Shown: piece by piece, positions 1-6,042 of the stretch
Position numbering within the stretch: position 1 is the stretch's first letter
How the letters are laid out: each line of letters opens with the position of its first letter
Assembly (NCBI GenBank): GCA_005882525.1
Contig: VBGO01000115.1
Location: forward strand, 1-6,894
Source: Chloroflexota bacterium
GTDB taxonomy: Bacteria > Chloroflexota > Dormibacteria > CF-121
Direction: 5' to 3'
DNA length: 6,894 nucleotides
Program-made: the position numbers and the translations under genes
Notes under the pieces: generated by a model
The model's input: the letters and a program-made list of their open reading frames with translations, nothing else
The model's database searches: none
Told to the model about the DNA's origin: nothing

Positions 1-706
1 GCTGCCGGCGCTGCCCCAGCCACCGGAGGCCAACCCGGCGCTCGGCGTCCGAGGCCTGCGGCTGCAGCTCTTGCGCCGGCCGGACCTGCTGCTCGATCAG
101 CTGCGGGCCGCCCTCCGGGTCGCGTCGGCGCACCCGCTCCGCCTGATGTTCCCGATGGTCTCGACGGTTGACGAGGTGCGCCAGGCGAAGGCACTTCTCG
201 AGCAGGCGAGGCGCGACGTCAACCCGAGCGGGGTCGATGGCGTGGGGATGCTGGTCGGCATCATGATCGAGGTGCCCTCCGCCGTCGTCGGCGCCGACCT
301 GCTGGCCGCGGAGGTGGACTTCTTCAGCCTCGGCACCAACGATCTCACCCAGTATGTGTTTGCCGCCGATCGCACCAACCCCGAGCTGGCGCCGCTCGCG
401 GACAGCCTCCATCCCGTGATGCTCCGGATGATCGACCAGGTGGTAAAGGCGGCACACAAGCGGAAGCGCTGGGTCGGCGTCTGCGGCGAGATGGCGAGCG
501 ATCTCTGGGCGGTGCCGCTGCTCGTCGGCCTCGGCATCGATGAGCTGAGCGTCCACCCGCCCATGGTGGCCCGGATCAAAACGGCCATCCGCCAGCTGGA
601 TACGACCGAGTGCGCCCGGGTCGCGCGCGCCGCACTCAAGCTCGACAGTGGTGGCGCGGTGCGGCGGCTGCTGGAGCACCGGCACCTCCAACCGCGTACC
701 GGATAA
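1..706 (+). CDS. ptsI: PTS enzyme I (PEP-protein phosphotransferase), C-terminal part; 5' end outside window
   Basis: Enzyme I takes phosphate from phosphoenolpyruvate and passes it to HPr at the head of the phosphotransferase system, in the cytoplasm. The reading frame is open from base 2, and the first residues (EANPALGVRGLRL) already match the family's EENPALGxR stretch, so the gene begins upstream. What is seen is the PEP-binding TIM barrel: RLMFPMVS near 140-165, the metal-ligand Glu in IMIEVPSA (codon 269-271), GTNDLTQY with its Asp at 341-343, DRTNP just after, and the catalytic Cys in GVCGEMAS (codon 482-484). SVHPPMVARIK closes the barrel. The phospho-histidine domain is not in the window. 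The gene ends TAA at 704-706, 9 bases before the glycosidase start, which suggests one operon. In bacteria with few sugar permeases enzyme I may serve a DhaM-type dihydroxyacetone kinase or regulation; the sequence here cannot decide. PpsA and PPDK are related alternatives, but GTNDLTQY plus GVCGEMA and the short C-terminus fit enzyme I best. Confidence 0.93.
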   Translation, partial: LPALPQPPEANPALGVRGLRLQLLRRPDLLLDQLRAALRVASAHPLRLMFPMVSTVDEVRQAKALLEQARRDVNPSGVDGVGMLVGIMIEVPSAVVGADLLAAEVDFFSLGTNDLTQYVFAADRTNPELAPLADSLHPVMLRMIDQVVKAAHKRKRWVGVCGEMASDLWAVPLLVGLGIDELSVHPPMVARIKTAIRQLDTTECARVARAALKLDSGGAVRRLLEHRHLQPRTG

Positions 707-715
707 TGCAGGTCG

Positions 716-2893
716 TTGCGTCTTGCCCTCCGGTTCGCCGGCCTCGCCCTCGCTAACGTCGTCCTCGGGCTCGCGCTGTCGGCCTGCGTCAGCCCGGAGG
801 CGGCCGCCGAGCTGGCGCCGACGCTGAGCGTGAAATCGGTGGGCGGGAGCCGGATCGCCTTCCAGAACGGCATCCCGGTCCCAACTTTTTCCTACCAGCC
901 TCGCCGCCGGATCGACCTGGGCGGCCGCTGGCGGATTCAGACGATGCGGATGGACAATGATCTCTCGCTTGCCGTTCGATCGCGGTCGCTCAAGCCGATC
1001 GTGGCCGATGCCGCCGGGCGCGAACAGGCGGCCTTCGACGACACCCTCTGGCCGACCGTCGACGTGCCCGGCTCCTACGATCCGCCGCCCGCCACGCCGG
1101 GCAACGGCGCCTGGTACCGGAAGGATTTCGACGTCCCGCCCGAGTGGCAGAACCAGACGGTCACGCTCAAGTTCGGCGCCGCCAACTATATTGCGGACGT
1201 CTGGCTGAACGGCCACTACCTCGGCTACCACGAAGGCGGCTCGACGCCCTTCGCGTTCGACGTGACCGATGCGATCCTGCCGGGCGACATCAACGTGATC
1301 GCCGCCCGCATCGACAATCCACCCTGGGGCACCCGCCAGGACATCGTCCCCTGGGGCCTCACCGACTGGTGGAATTACGGGGGTCTGACCCAGCCCGTCT
1401 GGATCGAGGCGACCCCGGCGATCTATGCGGCGCGCGCCGATATCGTGCCGCACCTCGACGGCGCGGATATCGCCGTCACGCTCCATCAGCGCCGCGGCGA
1501 CCCGGCGCCGGTGGCGGTCGGTCTCGACATCTTGCCGGCGACCGTCGATCAAAGCAACTTCACCAACCCGGATCCGCTGAGCCTGCTGCCCGGTGGCGCC
1601 GTGCCGATCGCTTCGCAGCGGCTCGATGCCGGGCAGCTGGGCCGGGACGGCACCAGCCAGCTGCACGCCAGCTTCTCCCTGACCAGCGCCGACCTCTGGT
1701 CGCCGCAGTCGCCGGCCCTCTATCTCCTCAAGGTGGAGGTGTTCTGGCAGGACCGCCGGGTCGACCAGCTGTACGAGACCTTCGGCCTGCGGCGGATCGC
1801 CATCGATACCAGCTCCCCCCGCCTCCTGCTCAACGGCAACCCGGTCCAATACGCGGGCGTCGCGCTCCACGATGAGCGCGTCTACCCCGCGGTCAAGGGT
1901 CAGCCGCGGGGCGGCCCGGTCGTCACCGCGGACGACATCCGGATCATCCTCGAAAAGGCCAACGCGACCAACATCCAGTTGATCCGCGCCGACCACCACC
2001 CGGCGAACCCGTTGCTGCTGATGCTGGCCGACCGGCTGGGCTATGCGATCTGGGAAGAGATTCCTCTCTATCACTACACGCCGGCTACTTTTGGCATCGC
2101 GATGGACCGGGGTATCCCTCAGCAGATGTTGAGCGAGATGGACCTGCGCGACATGAACCATCCATCCGTGCTCTTTCACGGCCTCGCCAACGAGTCGACG
2201 GGTGGCATCGAGCGAGAGCAGGCGCTGGCCACCCTGCACGACCTCGACCGCTCCATCGACGGGACCCGGCTGACCGGCCAGGCCGCCTACGGGAACCAGC
2301 CGGACGATGCCACCAGCCGGCCGCTCGACGTGGCGGGCTACACCACGTACTACGGCGTCTTCTACGGGCCGGACGCCGGGCCCGGCACGGCCCACGCGCT
2401 GCAGGTCGCCCACACGACCTACCCGCGAAAGCCGATCATCATCCTCGAATTCGGGCGCTGGGCCGACAACGTCACCGAGCAGGAGGAACAGCGGCGCATC
2501 CTTGCCGATACCTACCAGGCGGCCGCCCCCTACCTGGATGAGAATCCGAACGGGTTCGTCGGGGCGACCGTGTGGTGGACGCTCGACGACTACTGGACGC
2601 AGCGGCCCGGGGTGAAGCTCGAACACTTCGGTCTGTATGCCCCCAACGGCGATCCGAGGCCGGCCGGGCTGCAAGCCGCCGCCTTGTTCAGCGGCGGCGC
2701 CGGGCAGGGCGCCAAGCAAAAGATCGTCTCGACGGCCACCGGACAGGCCCATCAGCCGGCGGTGCAGAATCTGCGGTTCCTCGGCTACCTCGCCTACGCC
2801 CTTACCATGGCGCTCGCGATCCCGGCGATCATCCTGCTGGGGCTGCTTTTGCTGCGGCGACGCGCACCGCGGCAGCGCGCGGTGGCCTCCTGA
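716..2893 (+). CDS. Membrane-anchored glycoside hydrolase family 2 protein (beta-galactosidase/glucuronidase-like)
   Basis: Retaining beta-glycosidase fold of 725 residues, likely cleaving beta-linked sugars at the outer face of the membrane. Seen in order: an N-terminal hydrophobic signal with lipobox L21-S-A-C24; a jelly-roll sugar-binding domain (about 65-235) containing WYRKDFDVP, the ADVWLNGHYLGYHEGG stretch and the NYGGLTQPVWIE signature; an immunoglobulin-like domain (about 236-365); and a TIM barrel (about 370-660). The barrel carries NHPSVLFHGLANES with the likely acid/base Glu493, PIIILEFG with the likely nucleophile Glu578 (85 residues later, a normal GH2 spacing), and WWTLDDYW at 620-627. 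A hydrophobic helix (about 690-713) followed by RRR and a basic tail ends the protein, so it may be anchored at both ends. The start is TTG at 716, the first start after the ptsI stop; there is no well-spaced ribosome-binding site, and an out-of-frame ATG overlaps the ptsI stop. The stop overlaps the next gene's ATG (TGATG). The exact substrate cannot be read from the sequence. Confidence 0.9.
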   Translation: MRLALRFAGLALANVVLGLALSACVSPEAAAELAPTLSVKSVGGSRIAFQNGIPVPTFSYQPRRRIDLGGRWRIQTMRMDNDLSLAVRSRSLKPIVADAAGREQAAFDDTLWPTVDVPGSYDPPPATPGNGAWYRKDFDVPPEWQNQTVTLKFGAANYIADVWLNGHYLGYHEGGSTPFAFDVTDAILPGDINVIAARIDNPPWGTRQDIVPWGLTDWWNYGGLTQPVWIEATPAIYAARADIVPHLDGADIAVTLHQRRGDPAPVAVGLDILPATVDQSNFTNPDPLSLLPGGAVPIASQRLDAGQLGRDGTSQLHASFSLTSADLWSPQSPALYLLKVEVFWQDRRVDQLYETFGLRRIAIDTSSPRLLLNGNPVQYAGVALHDERVYPAVKGQPRGGPVVTADDIRIILEKANATNIQLIRADHHPANPLLLMLADRLGYAIWEEIPLYHYTPATFGIAMDRGIPQQMLSEMDLRDMNHPSVLFHGLANESTGGIEREQALATLHDLDRSIDGTRLTGQAAYGNQPDDATSRPLDVAGYTTYYGVFYGPDAGPGTAHALQVAHTTYPRKPIIILEFGRWADNVTEQEEQRRILADTYQAAAPYLDENPNGFVGATVWWTLDDYWTQRPGVKLEHFGLYAPNGDPRPAGLQAAALFSGGAGQGAKQKIVSTATGQAHQPAVQNLRFLGYLAYALTMALAIPAIILLGLLLLRRRAPRQRAVAS

Positions 2894-3270
2894 TGCACCA
2901 GGTCAGCGGCCGTGTGGTCGCCCTCTCGGTTCGCGCCGCGATGATCGCCGGCGGCTGGATCGGCTTTGCCCTCGGCCTGGTCGCCGGATGCGTGCTGGGT
3001 GCGGCCCTGGCCTGGTTCGCGGGGGCGATCCTCAGCTGGCAGCGTGACCTCAGCCTGACGCTGGGCGTGACCGAACAACTCCTGCCCTTCGGTAGTCAGG
3101 TGCCGGTGCTGGAACGGGTCCAATCGGAGTGGTTCTTCGTCATCCCCATCGCCGGCCTCCTGGTCGGACTCTTCGCCGCCGCCGTGGGGGCCTTGATCGG
3201 CGGCTTGGTGGCGGCCTCCTACAATCGCTCACCCTTCGGAGTGCACGTCGTTGTCGAGGTGCCCGACTAG
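2893..3270 (+). CDS. Small two-helix membrane protein of unknown function
   Basis: I do not recognise the family. The 125-residue protein has two long hydrophobic segments rich in Gly and Ala: about 16-47 (MIAGGWIGFALGLVAGCVLG region) and about 81-109 (FFVIPIAGLLVGLF onward). A loop of about 33 residues between them carries RDLSLTLGVTEQLLPFGSQV, and a short tail ends VVVEVPD. The GxxxG/GxxxA spacing suggests tightly packed or oligomerising helices. The ATG at 2893 was chosen because it overlaps the glycosidase stop as TGATG, the usual arrangement for translational coupling; the same frame is open further upstream but there it lies on top of the glycosidase gene. Being the last gene of the ptsI-glycosidase unit, it could be a partner or membrane chaperone of the glycosidase, but that is inference from position alone. 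It ends 13 bases from the convergent VOC gene. Confidence 0.72.
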   Translation: MHQVSGRVVALSVRAAMIAGGWIGFALGLVAGCVLGAALAWFAGAILSWQRDLSLTLGVTEQLLPFGSQVPVLERVQSEWFFVIPIAGLLVGLFAAAVGALIGGLVAASYNRSPFGVHVVVEVPD

Positions 3271-3283
3271 CAGTCCGAGGATG

Positions 3284-3658
3284 TCAGGACGTCGCGAGCT
3301 GCTTGCTCATCTCCCAGTCATGGCCAAACGGGTCGGTGACGCGTCCGGTGCGCCACCCATACGCTTCGTGCATCGGCGCCACCACCGCGGCGCCCGCCGC
3401 GACGGCTCGATCGAAGATGGTGTCGGGATCATCGACTGACAGGATCATTCGAACAAGTCCGCGGCCCCGGCGCTCAGGGCCGGCGTCGACGTCGTCCTGT
3501 ATCCAGAAAACCGCTCCCTCGATCGAGAGCTGGGCGACGGCGACCGTCCCCTCGTCACCGTCGAGCCGGTAGACCTCCACCGCGCCGAACGCCGCCTTGT
3601 AGAAATCCGTGGCTCGTTGCGCGTCACGGACAGCCAGCCACGGCGCAAGGCTCGTCAC
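3284..3658 (-). CDS. VOC family protein (glyoxalase/bleomycin-resistance fold, PhnB-like)
   Basis: Small cytoplasmic protein of the vicinal-oxygen-chelate fold, 124 residues, the usual length for a single-chain two-module member. The first beta-alpha-beta module shows SLAPWLAVRDAQRATDFYKAAFGAVEVYRL (3-32) and VAQLSIEGAVFWIQDD; the second shows MILSVDDPDTIFDRAVAAGAAVVAP (71-95) and the closing YGWRTGRVTDPFGHDWEMSKQ (100-120), the typical G-R-V-x-D-P-F-G-H-x-W ending. Such proteins include lyases, dioxygenases and drug-binding resistance proteins, and the substrate is not deducible here. The start is taken as GTG at 3658-3656 because it overlaps the stop of the acetyltransferase gene as GTGA and places the start just before the conserved LAPWLAV strand. 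A longer form from GTG at 3700 would add 14 residues lying over the neighbour and without family features. It is probably co-translated with the acetyltransferase. Confidence 0.87.
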   Translation of the reverse strand: MTSLAPWLAVRDAQRATDFYKAAFGAVEVYRLDGDEGTVAVAQLSIEGAVFWIQDDVDAGPERRGRGLVRMILSVDDPDTIFDRAVAAGAAVVAPMHEAYGWRTGRVTDPFGHDWEMSKQLATS

Positions 3659-4320
3659 GGCTGGACCGTACCGTTGCCCAGACCAAACAGTGGCAGGCAC
3701 GACTTAAGCCCGTGAATCCGGAAGTCATGGCGCCGGTTGTGCTCCCAGGTCGCCCGATCGAGGCGCAGCCGGATCAAGCGCGCGGTACGGCCGCGACGCG
3801 CGACGAGGTCATCTCCGTTTTCGACATATCCGAGGGCACGGGAGACACGCAGCGAGGCCGGGTTGTCCTCGAACGCCTCGCTGACCGACCGCTCGGCGCC
3901 GAGCCCCTCAAAGGCAAGGTGGAGGATCGCCGCCCGCATTTCCTTTCCGATTCCGTGGCCCTGATGCGACTGCCCCAGCCACGAACCGGTTGCTACCTGT
4001 CGGGTCGTGGCGAAATCGGTGCCGCGGAGGTCCTGCGCGCCGAGAACCTGCGTGCCCTGGGTGACCATCAGGGTCAGGTTCCACCGGGTTGGCTTCCACG
4101 ATGCCCGCGTTCCCCACCAGAACTGGAGCGAACGCTGCCGCCGGACGTCCGGTGGGTCATCCGTCCAGGGAACGGCAAACGGCATCACGTTGGGATCGTG
4201 GATGCCGCGATCGACGACGGCATTCAAGGCATCCAGATCGGCGTCGGTCGGATAGCTCAGCACCAGGCGGGGCGTTTCGATCCGCAGCTGAAAGAGAGGC
4301 CAATCCTGCTCGAGCGTCAC
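3655..4320 (-). CDS. GNAT family N-acetyltransferase (RimJ/RimL-like)
   Basis: Transfers an acetyl group from acetyl-CoA to an amine on a protein or small molecule in the cytoplasm. The 221-residue form shows the opening strand LRIETPRLVLSYPTDADLDALNAV (12-35), the middle strands with NLTLMVTQGTQVLGAQDLRG (81-100), the acetyl-CoA loop GQSHQGHGIGKEMRAAILHLAF (116-137, Q-x-x-G-x-G type) and the motif-B stretch EAFEDNPASLRVSRALGYVENG (148-169) with Asn153 and Tyr165. A C-terminal extension of about 25 residues after RLRLDRATWE is not part of the core. The GTG at 4320 is preferred: family members begin a few residues before the WPLFQLR-type strand, while the ATG at 4455 would add 45 low-complexity residues and run into the divergent serine hydrolase gene. 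A weak AGATAGG sits just upstream. The stop overlaps the VOC start (GTGA). Ribosomal-protein, aminoglycoside-like or amino-acid substrates are all possible. Confidence 0.87.
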   Translation of the reverse strand: MTLEQDWPLFQLRIETPRLVLSYPTDADLDALNAVVDRGIHDPNVMPFAVPWTDDPPDVRRQRSLQFWWGTRASWKPTRWNLTLMVTQGTQVLGAQDLRGTDFATTRQVATGSWLGQSHQGHGIGKEMRAAILHLAFEGLGAERSVSEAFEDNPASLRVSRALGYVENGDDLVARRGRTARLIRLRLDRATWEHNRRHDFRIHGLKSCLPLFGLGNGTVQP

Positions 4321-4453
4321 GGACCTATCTTGCCATCGGCCCGGCGTTACCGGATCGTTAGCGCTCTGCGACCGACTGATCAGCGAATCGGCACGCGCTC
4401 TCATCGGCTTCCCATGAATTCGCAATGGAGGCTCAATAGGCTGAACCACAGCC
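4321..4453. promoter_or_regulatory. Divergent intergenic region between acetyltransferase and serine hydrolase genes
   Basis: This 133-base gap must hold the promoters of the - strand GNAT-VOC pair and the + strand serine hydrolase. No hexamer pair is convincing on either strand. A possible + strand pair is TTCCCA (from 4409) and CTCAAT 17 bases later, only weakly like the sigma-70 consensus. The GGAG at 4427-4430 is too far (23 bases) from the ATG at 4454 to be its ribosome-binding site. An 8-bp palindrome CTGATCAG at 4376-4383 may be chance. Assignment as regulatory rests on gene orientation. Confidence 0.4.
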
Positions 4454-5473
4454 ATGAGGGGCCGGCCGGTCCGGGCGCTGTTGCGCCTGGTGATTTACCC
4501 GCTGACGGTGTCCCTGCTGATCCTGGTGGGCAATGCCGCGTACGCCAGTCCAAGCGTGTCGATCGTGCCCGCGACCACCGTCGCCCCGCCGCCGGGCCAA
4601 TCGGCCCAGCCGGTCGCGACCTCGAAGCCGGCGCCCCCCGTCACGACGGTGCTGGCTGCGTCCGCGTTCGACCAGCTGCAAAGCGACCTCAGGATCATCG
4701 CGGCGAGGAGCGGCGCGCGCGTGGGCATCAGCCTGCAGGAATTGAGCGGTCCGCGACGGAACAGCCTATCCATCGGCGCCAACCATAGCTTCTATGCCGC
4801 GAGCACCTATAAGCTGCCGCTGCTGATGGCGGAAGCGCAGCGGATTGCGGCCGGCCAGGCGAGCCGGTCCGATGTCCTGTGTTTCATTCCCAGCGACGCC
4901 GAAGATGGCTGGTTCACCGACTATGCGCCCGGCTCCTGTTTCACGCGCGACGTTCTCGCGTTGCGGACGGGTCGTTACTCGGACAACACGGCGGCCCACA
5001 TCCTGGTGCGATACATGGGCGGCCCGGCTGCCCTCAACGCCTATGCGAAATCGATTGGTATGAGCGGCTCGGCGCTCTGGATTCCGAACACGACGACCAC
5101 CGGCGACCTGACCGGGGCGTGGGTGAACGAGGCGTTAGGCCGCCTCGGCGGAGCCGCGGCGCAGCGATGGCTCTACCCGCTGCTGACCCACACGGCCAGC
5201 GAGCAGGGGATCGCGGCCGGAATGCCGGCCGGCGCGACGGTGGCGCACAAGGTAGGCACGATGGACGGGACGGAGAACGACTCCGCCTATGTCGTCAACG
5301 GGCGGATCTCGTATGTCCTGACCGTCGCGGTCGATGGCCTGGACGACGCCGCCGGCTGGGCGGTGATCGCCCGAGTCTCGGCCCGGATCTGGCAGTACGA
5401 GTCGACCCGGCCCGACTTCGTGGCCCCGATCGTCAAGACATTGGCGCCGGCGCCGCGCCCGAACCGTTATTAG
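4454..5473 (+). CDS. Secreted serine hydrolase, class A beta-lactamase fold, no Glu166 equivalent
   Basis: A 339-residue exported protein. Residues 1-31 form a signal peptide (RPVRALLR, hydrophobic core, cleavage probably after NAAYA), followed by a Pro/Ala/Thr/Val-rich linker to about residue 66, typical of proteins held off the cell surface. The catalytic domain has the penicillin-interacting serine set: S117-T-Y-K120 (SxxK), S176-D-N178 and K266-V-G-T269 in the KTG position. The omega loop is short: the TTTTGDL stretch at 213-219, matching the TTP region of class A enzymes, comes about 37 residues after SDN instead of about 50, and no Glu occurs between SDN and residue 226. The general base that deacylates beta-lactams is therefore missing, so it is probably a slow-turnover penicillin-binding protein, DD-peptidase or esterase-like relative rather than a true beta-lactamase. 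Cys143 and Cys162 could form a disulphide. The ATG at 4454 is the first start after an in-frame stop at 4442-4444; no good Shine-Dalgarno is seen. The 3' end overlaps the convergent reductase gene by 41 bases. Confidence 0.88.
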   Translation: MRGRPVRALLRLVIYPLTVSLLILVGNAAYASPSVSIVPATTVAPPPGQSAQPVATSKPAPPVTTVLAASAFDQLQSDLRIIAARSGARVGISLQELSGPRRNSLSIGANHSFYAASTYKLPLLMAEAQRIAAGQASRSDVLCFIPSDAEDGWFTDYAPGSCFTRDVLALRTGRYSDNTAAHILVRYMGGPAALNAYAKSIGMSGSALWIPNTTTTGDLTGAWVNEALGRLGGAAAQRWLYPLLTHTASEQGIAAGMPAGATVAHKVGTMDGTENDSAYVVNGRISYVLTVAVDGLDDAAGWAVIARVSARIWQYESTRPDFVAPIVKTLAPAPRPNRY

Positions 5474-5972
5474 TCTGGGGACGGAGCTCGAACACGGCAT
5501 GCCGTTGGGCCGCGCCGTCCGGATCGCTGAGGAGGTCGCTCGCGCCCAGCGAGCTCAGCAGGAAGCGGCCCAGTCCCAGGGGTATGCCACGCACGTAGGA
5601 CATCAGCGTACCGCGATAAAACGCGGCGGCCTCCGTGGTCGACAATTCGACCGCGGTCACCGGCTGCGCCCGCCGGTTGCTGGTGAGCGTGGCCTGCCCG
5701 GCAGCGCGGAGATTTCGCACCCAGTTCACGTCGCCGAAGGTGCCGATGATCCAACGCCGGTCGTCGACCTCGACCAGGGCCACAGGCGTGGTACGCGGCT
5801 GACCCGTCTTGCGACCGCGAACGGTGAGCAGCGCATTGGGCCCCAGCGGCACCCCGACTCGGAGGAGCCGGCGGGCAATCGGATTGAAGAGCGGAACGAA
5901 AAACGGTACCCGGGTGCCGGCGTGCCCGGTGCCCTGCGTGGGTCGGTCGACGGGATGATTCTGCATGGACAT
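5433..5972 (-). CDS. Ddn-like F420 (deazaflavin)-dependent nitroreductase/quinone reductase family protein
   Basis: Member of the small split-barrel family that uses reduced coenzyme F420 to reduce nitro compounds, quinones or activated alkenes. The 179-residue chain shows the amphipathic N-terminal stretch FFVPLFNPIARRLLRVGVPLG (24-44), the family hallmark LLTVRGRKTGQPRTTPVAL (48-66) that contacts the F420 phosphate tail, WIIGTFGDVNWVRNLRAAG (74-92) and the strand ATLTSNRRAQPVTAVEL (94-110). After a helical segment it ends HAVFELRP with a disordered tail. The ATG at 5972 is supported by GGAGG six bases upstream; a second ATG lies two codons in. The gene follows tetR in the same direction across a 58-base gap holding its own promoter and two operator-like sites. 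Its last 13 codons overlap the serine hydrolase gene on the other strand. The natural substrate is unknown; FMN-using relatives exist, but the RGRKTG motif favours F420. Confidence 0.9.
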   Translation of the reverse strand: MSMQNHPVDRPTQGTGHAGTRVPFFVPLFNPIARRLLRVGVPLGPNALLTVRGRKTGQPRTTPVALVEVDDRRWIIGTFGDVNWVRNLRAAGQATLTSNRRAQPVTAVELSTTEAAAFYRGTLMSYVRGIPLGLGRFLLSSLGASDLLSDPDGAAQRHAVFELRPQTNNGSGAAPAPMS

Positions 5973-5978
5973 GGTGAG

Positions 5979-5983
5979 CCTCC
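5979..5983 (-). promoter_or_regulatory. Strong ribosome-binding site of the reductase gene
   Basis: GGAGG on the - strand, six bases before the ATG at 5972-5970. It is the best Shine-Dalgarno in the window and selects this ATG over the one two codons downstream. Confidence 0.85.
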
Positions 5984-5990
5984 GCGAGCG

Positions 5991-6008
5991 GTCAATCAGA
6001 TGATTGAC
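5991..6008. promoter_or_regulatory. Operator O1: perfect inverted repeat upstream of the reductase gene
   Basis: GTCAATCA-GA-TGATTGAC: 8-bp arms match perfectly around two central bases. It sits between the likely -10 element and the ribosome-binding site of the reductase gene, just downstream of the tetR gene. Length and symmetry suit a TetR-family dimer. Its inner 16 bases (5992-6007) agree with O2 at 13 of 16 positions and with O3 at 11 of 16. Binding by the adjacent TetR protein is inferred. Confidence 0.82.
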
Positions 6009-6011
6009 ATG

Positions 6012-6017
6012 ATCATA
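6012..6017 (-). promoter_or_regulatory. Probable -10 element of the reductase promoter
   Basis: TATGAT on the - strand, five of six bases of the sigma-70 consensus, in an AT-rich island between O1 and O2. The -35 region would fall at about 6035-6040 (AAGCAA), inside O2, and is a poor match. A repressor on O1 and O2 would cover both sides of this element. Confidence 0.5.
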
Positions 6018-6026
6018 TCACACAGC

Positions 6027-6042
6027 TCAATCATTTGCTTGA
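6027..6042. promoter_or_regulatory. Operator-like site O2 overlapping the 3' end of tetR
   Basis: TCAATCATTTGCTTGA matches the O1 core at 13 of 16 positions and keeps the outer TCAA/TTGA symmetry. It starts exactly 35 bases from O1. Bases 6031-6042 are also the last three codons plus stop of tetR, so the site is read as protein and probably as operator. Confidence 0.6.

Noticed and set aside
97..873. 258-codon open frame on the - strand across ptsI and the glycosidase start
   Set aside because: It lies opposite two genes with clear family motifs, and its product is Ser/Arg/Thr-rich with no recognisable domain. It is a by-product of high GC.
3271..3283. Terminator between the convergent membrane-protein and VOC genes
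   Set aside because: Only 13 bases separate the stops, and no hairpin or T-run is visible there or just inside either gene.
4321..4455. Longer acetyltransferase starting at ATG 4455
   Set aside because: The additional 45 residues have no family similarity and would overlap the divergent gene's start region. GTG at 4320 fits the family's N-terminus.
3712..4788. 358-codon + strand open frame across the acetyltransferase gene and into the serine hydrolase gene
   Set aside because: It is antisense to the GNAT motifs, then runs in the wrong frame through the hydrolase. Its product is Arg/Pro/Gly-rich and matches no family.
3284..5972. Integron or transposon cassette carrying resistance genes
   Set aside because: No attC-like sites, integrase, transposase, terminal inverted repeats or target duplications are seen, and base composition matches the flanks.
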